From: Rhodocyclales bacterium | Lineage (GTDB): Bacteria > Pseudomonadota > Gammaproteobacteria > Burkholderiales > Rhodocyclaceae | Assembly: GCA_021413665.1 (NCBI GenBank) | Contig: JAIOPW010000024.1 | Location: 1 to 8,410, forward strand | Direction of reading: 5' to 3' | DNA length: 8,410 nt | Shown: piece by piece, positions 7,193 through 8,410 of the stretch | Layout: the number at the start of each line of letters is the position of its first letter | Numbering within the stretch: position 1 is the first letter of the stretch | The notes under the pieces: model-generated | Seen by the model: the letters and a program-made list of their open reading frames with translations, nothing else | The model's database searches: none | What the model was told of the DNA's origin: nothing | Position numbers and translations under genes: made by a program

Positions 7193-8410
7193 TTACATCG
7201 ACCGCCGGTACTGCCCACCGACCAGATACAAAGCATTGCTGATCTGCCCCAGCGAGCAATGCCGCACAGCCTCCATCATCACGGCGAAGACGTTGGTATT
7301 GTCGATCACGGCCTGACGCAGCTTGGCCAGGCAGGCCTCGGACTGGTCGGCATTACGCTGCTGGAAGTCCTTGAGGCGCGTGAGTTGGGACTGCTTTTCG
7401 TCGTTGGTCGACCGCGCCAGCTCGATCTCGCTGGCGACCCCGGAGCCGTGCGGATTGAGGAAGGTGTTGACGCCGATGATCGGGTAGGAACCGTCGTGCT
7501 TGCGGTGCTCGTAAGTCATCGACTCTTCCTGGATCTTGCCGCGCTGATAGCCGGTCTCCATGGCGCCGAGTACGCCGCCACGGCTGGCGATGGCCTCGAA
7601 CTCCTTGAGCACGGCCTCTTCCACCAGGTCGGTCAGTTCCTCGATGATGAAGGCACCCTGGTTCGGGTTCTCGTTCTTGGCCACGCCCCACTCGCGGTTG
7701 ATGACGAGCTGGATGGCCATGGCGCGGCGCACGCTCTCCTCGGTCGGCGTGGTGATCGCCTCGTCGTAGGCGTTGGTGTGCAGCGAATTGCAGTTGTCGT
7801 AGATGGCGATCAGCGCCTGCAGCGTGGTGCGGATGTCGTTGAAGTCCATCTCCTGCGCGTGCAGGCTGCGGCCGGAGGTCTGGATGTGGTACTTGAGCTT
7901 CTGGCTGCGCTCGTTGGCGCCGTACTTGTTCTTCATCGCCACGGCCCAGATGCGCCGCGCGACACGGCCGATCACCGAGTATTCCGGGTCCATGCCGTTG
8001 CTGAAGAAGAAGCTCAGGTTGGGTGCGAAGTCGTCGATGTGCATGCCGCGCGCGAGATACGTTTCGACATAGGTGAAGCCGTTGGCCAGGGTAAAGGCAA
8101 GCTGGCTGATCGGGTTCGCCCCGGCTTCGGCGATGTGGTAGCCGGAGATCGAGACCGAATAGAAATTGCGGATCTGGTTATGAACGAAGAACTCGGCGAT
8201 GTCGCCCATCATCTTCAGCGCGAACTCGGTGGAGAAGATGCAGGTGTTCTGGCCCTGGTCCTCCTTGAGGATGTCGGCCTGCACCGTACCGCGCACCGAT
8301 GACAGCGTCCATTCGCGGATCTTCTCGGCTTCGTCCTCGGTGGGCTGGCGGCCGTTGTCGGTGACGAACTTGGCAATCTGCTGGTCGATCGCGGCATTGA
8401 GGAACATGGC
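7193..8410 (-). CDS. icmF: Fused isobutyryl-CoA mutase IcmF, C-terminal catalytic part (cut by the window edge)
   Basis: IcmF interconverts isobutyryl-CoA and n-butyryl-CoA using adenosylcobalamin. The full protein (about 1,090 residues) fuses an N-terminal B12-binding domain, a MeaI-like GTPase chaperone and the C-terminal (beta/alpha)8 substrate domain. Only the last ~405 residues lie here, and the reading frame runs off the right edge. Counting from the Met at 8407, the sequence shows RGTVQADILKEDQGQNTCIF (39-58), SISGYHIAEAGANPISQLAF (85-104) with the conserved active-site His90, GMHIDDFAPNLSFFFSNGMD, LKYHIQTSGRSLHAQEMDFN, METGYQRGKIQEESMTYEHR and the terminal VGGQYRRSM. Gln53 sits where methylmalonyl-CoA mutases carry the Arg that holds the substrate carboxylate (Arg207 in Propionibacterium), which supports an isobutyryl-type rather than methylmalonyl-type substrate. 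The second specificity residue, a Phe in IcmF, is outside the window. The butyryl-CoA link makes the nearby dehydrogenase a plausible pathway neighbour. Confidence 0.94.
   Translation of the reverse strand, partial: AMFLNAAIDQQIAKFVTDNGRQPTEDEAEKIREWTLSSVRGTVQADILKEDQGQNTCIFSTEFALKMMGDIAEFFVHNQIRNFYSVSISGYHIAEAGANPISQLAFTLANGFTYVETYLARGMHIDDFAPNLSFFFSNGMDPEYSVIGRVARRIWAVAMKNKYGANERSQKLKYHIQTSGRSLHAQEMDFNDIRTTLQALIAIYDNCNSLHTNAYDEAITTPTEESVRRAMAIQLVINREWGVAKNENPNQGAFIIEELTDLVEEAVLKEFEAIASRGGVLGAMETGYQRGKIQEESMTYEHRKHDGSYPIIGVNTFLNPHGSGVASEIELARSTNDEKQSQLTRLKDFQQRNADQSEACLAKLRQAVIDNTNVFAVMMEAVRHCSLGQISNALYLVGGQYRRSM

Noticed and set aside
7178..7193. Possible icmF terminator hairpin (AGAGG/CCTCT with a 6-base loop)
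   Set aside because: The stem is only 5 bp, overlaps the stop codon and is not followed by a T run, so it is too weak to call.
7133..8302. Plus-strand open frame of 389 codons opposite icmF
   Set aside because: The opposite strand encodes a highly conserved mutase. The plus-strand translation is low-complexity and unrecognisable.

Overview
The window is GC-rich and gene-dense, with proteins typical of a betaproteobacterium. The fused isobutyryl-CoA mutase resembles those of Cupriavidus/Azoarcus-type bacteria, so Rhodocyclales or Burkholderiales is likely. This placement rests on remembered family resemblance, not on a search.

Layout, left to right. (1) A plus-strand Crp/Fnr-type regulator, probably cut by the left edge, ends at 688. 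(2) Every other gene is on the minus strand. A convergent 3-hydroxyacyl/3-hydroxybutyryl-CoA dehydrogenase (728-1504) is intact over its C-terminal ~90% but lacks the N-terminal NAD-binding glycine loop. A GC-rich hairpin lies between it and the regulator. (3) At the dehydrogenase breakpoint the sequence becomes a multiply frameshifted remnant of an AAA/DUF4143 ATPase (about 1510-2106). (4) A large membrane-bound c-di-GMP enzyme with five PAS domains plus GGDEF and EAL (2120-6049) follows. It sits directly downstream of a gene for a periplasmic PhnD-like solute-binding protein (6053-6961); the two are 3 bases apart and form an apparent two-gene operon. (5) A 231-base intergenic region carries a plausible sigma70 promoter for that operon. 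(6) The C-terminal ~405 residues of the fused isobutyryl-CoA mutase IcmF (7193 to the right edge) complete the window.

Functionally there are two themes. IcmF and the dehydrogenase fit short-chain (butyryl/isobutyryl) acyl-CoA metabolism, although the dehydrogenase copy here looks disabled. The solute-binding protein and the PAS/GGDEF/EAL protein look like a self-contained ligand-sensing c-di-GMP module, since no transporter permease or ATPase accompanies the binding protein. The two most notable points are this sensory pair and the junction where a decayed ATPase remnant replaces the start of an otherwise intact dehydrogenase. I saw no CRISPR array, tRNA, rRNA or insertion sequence.
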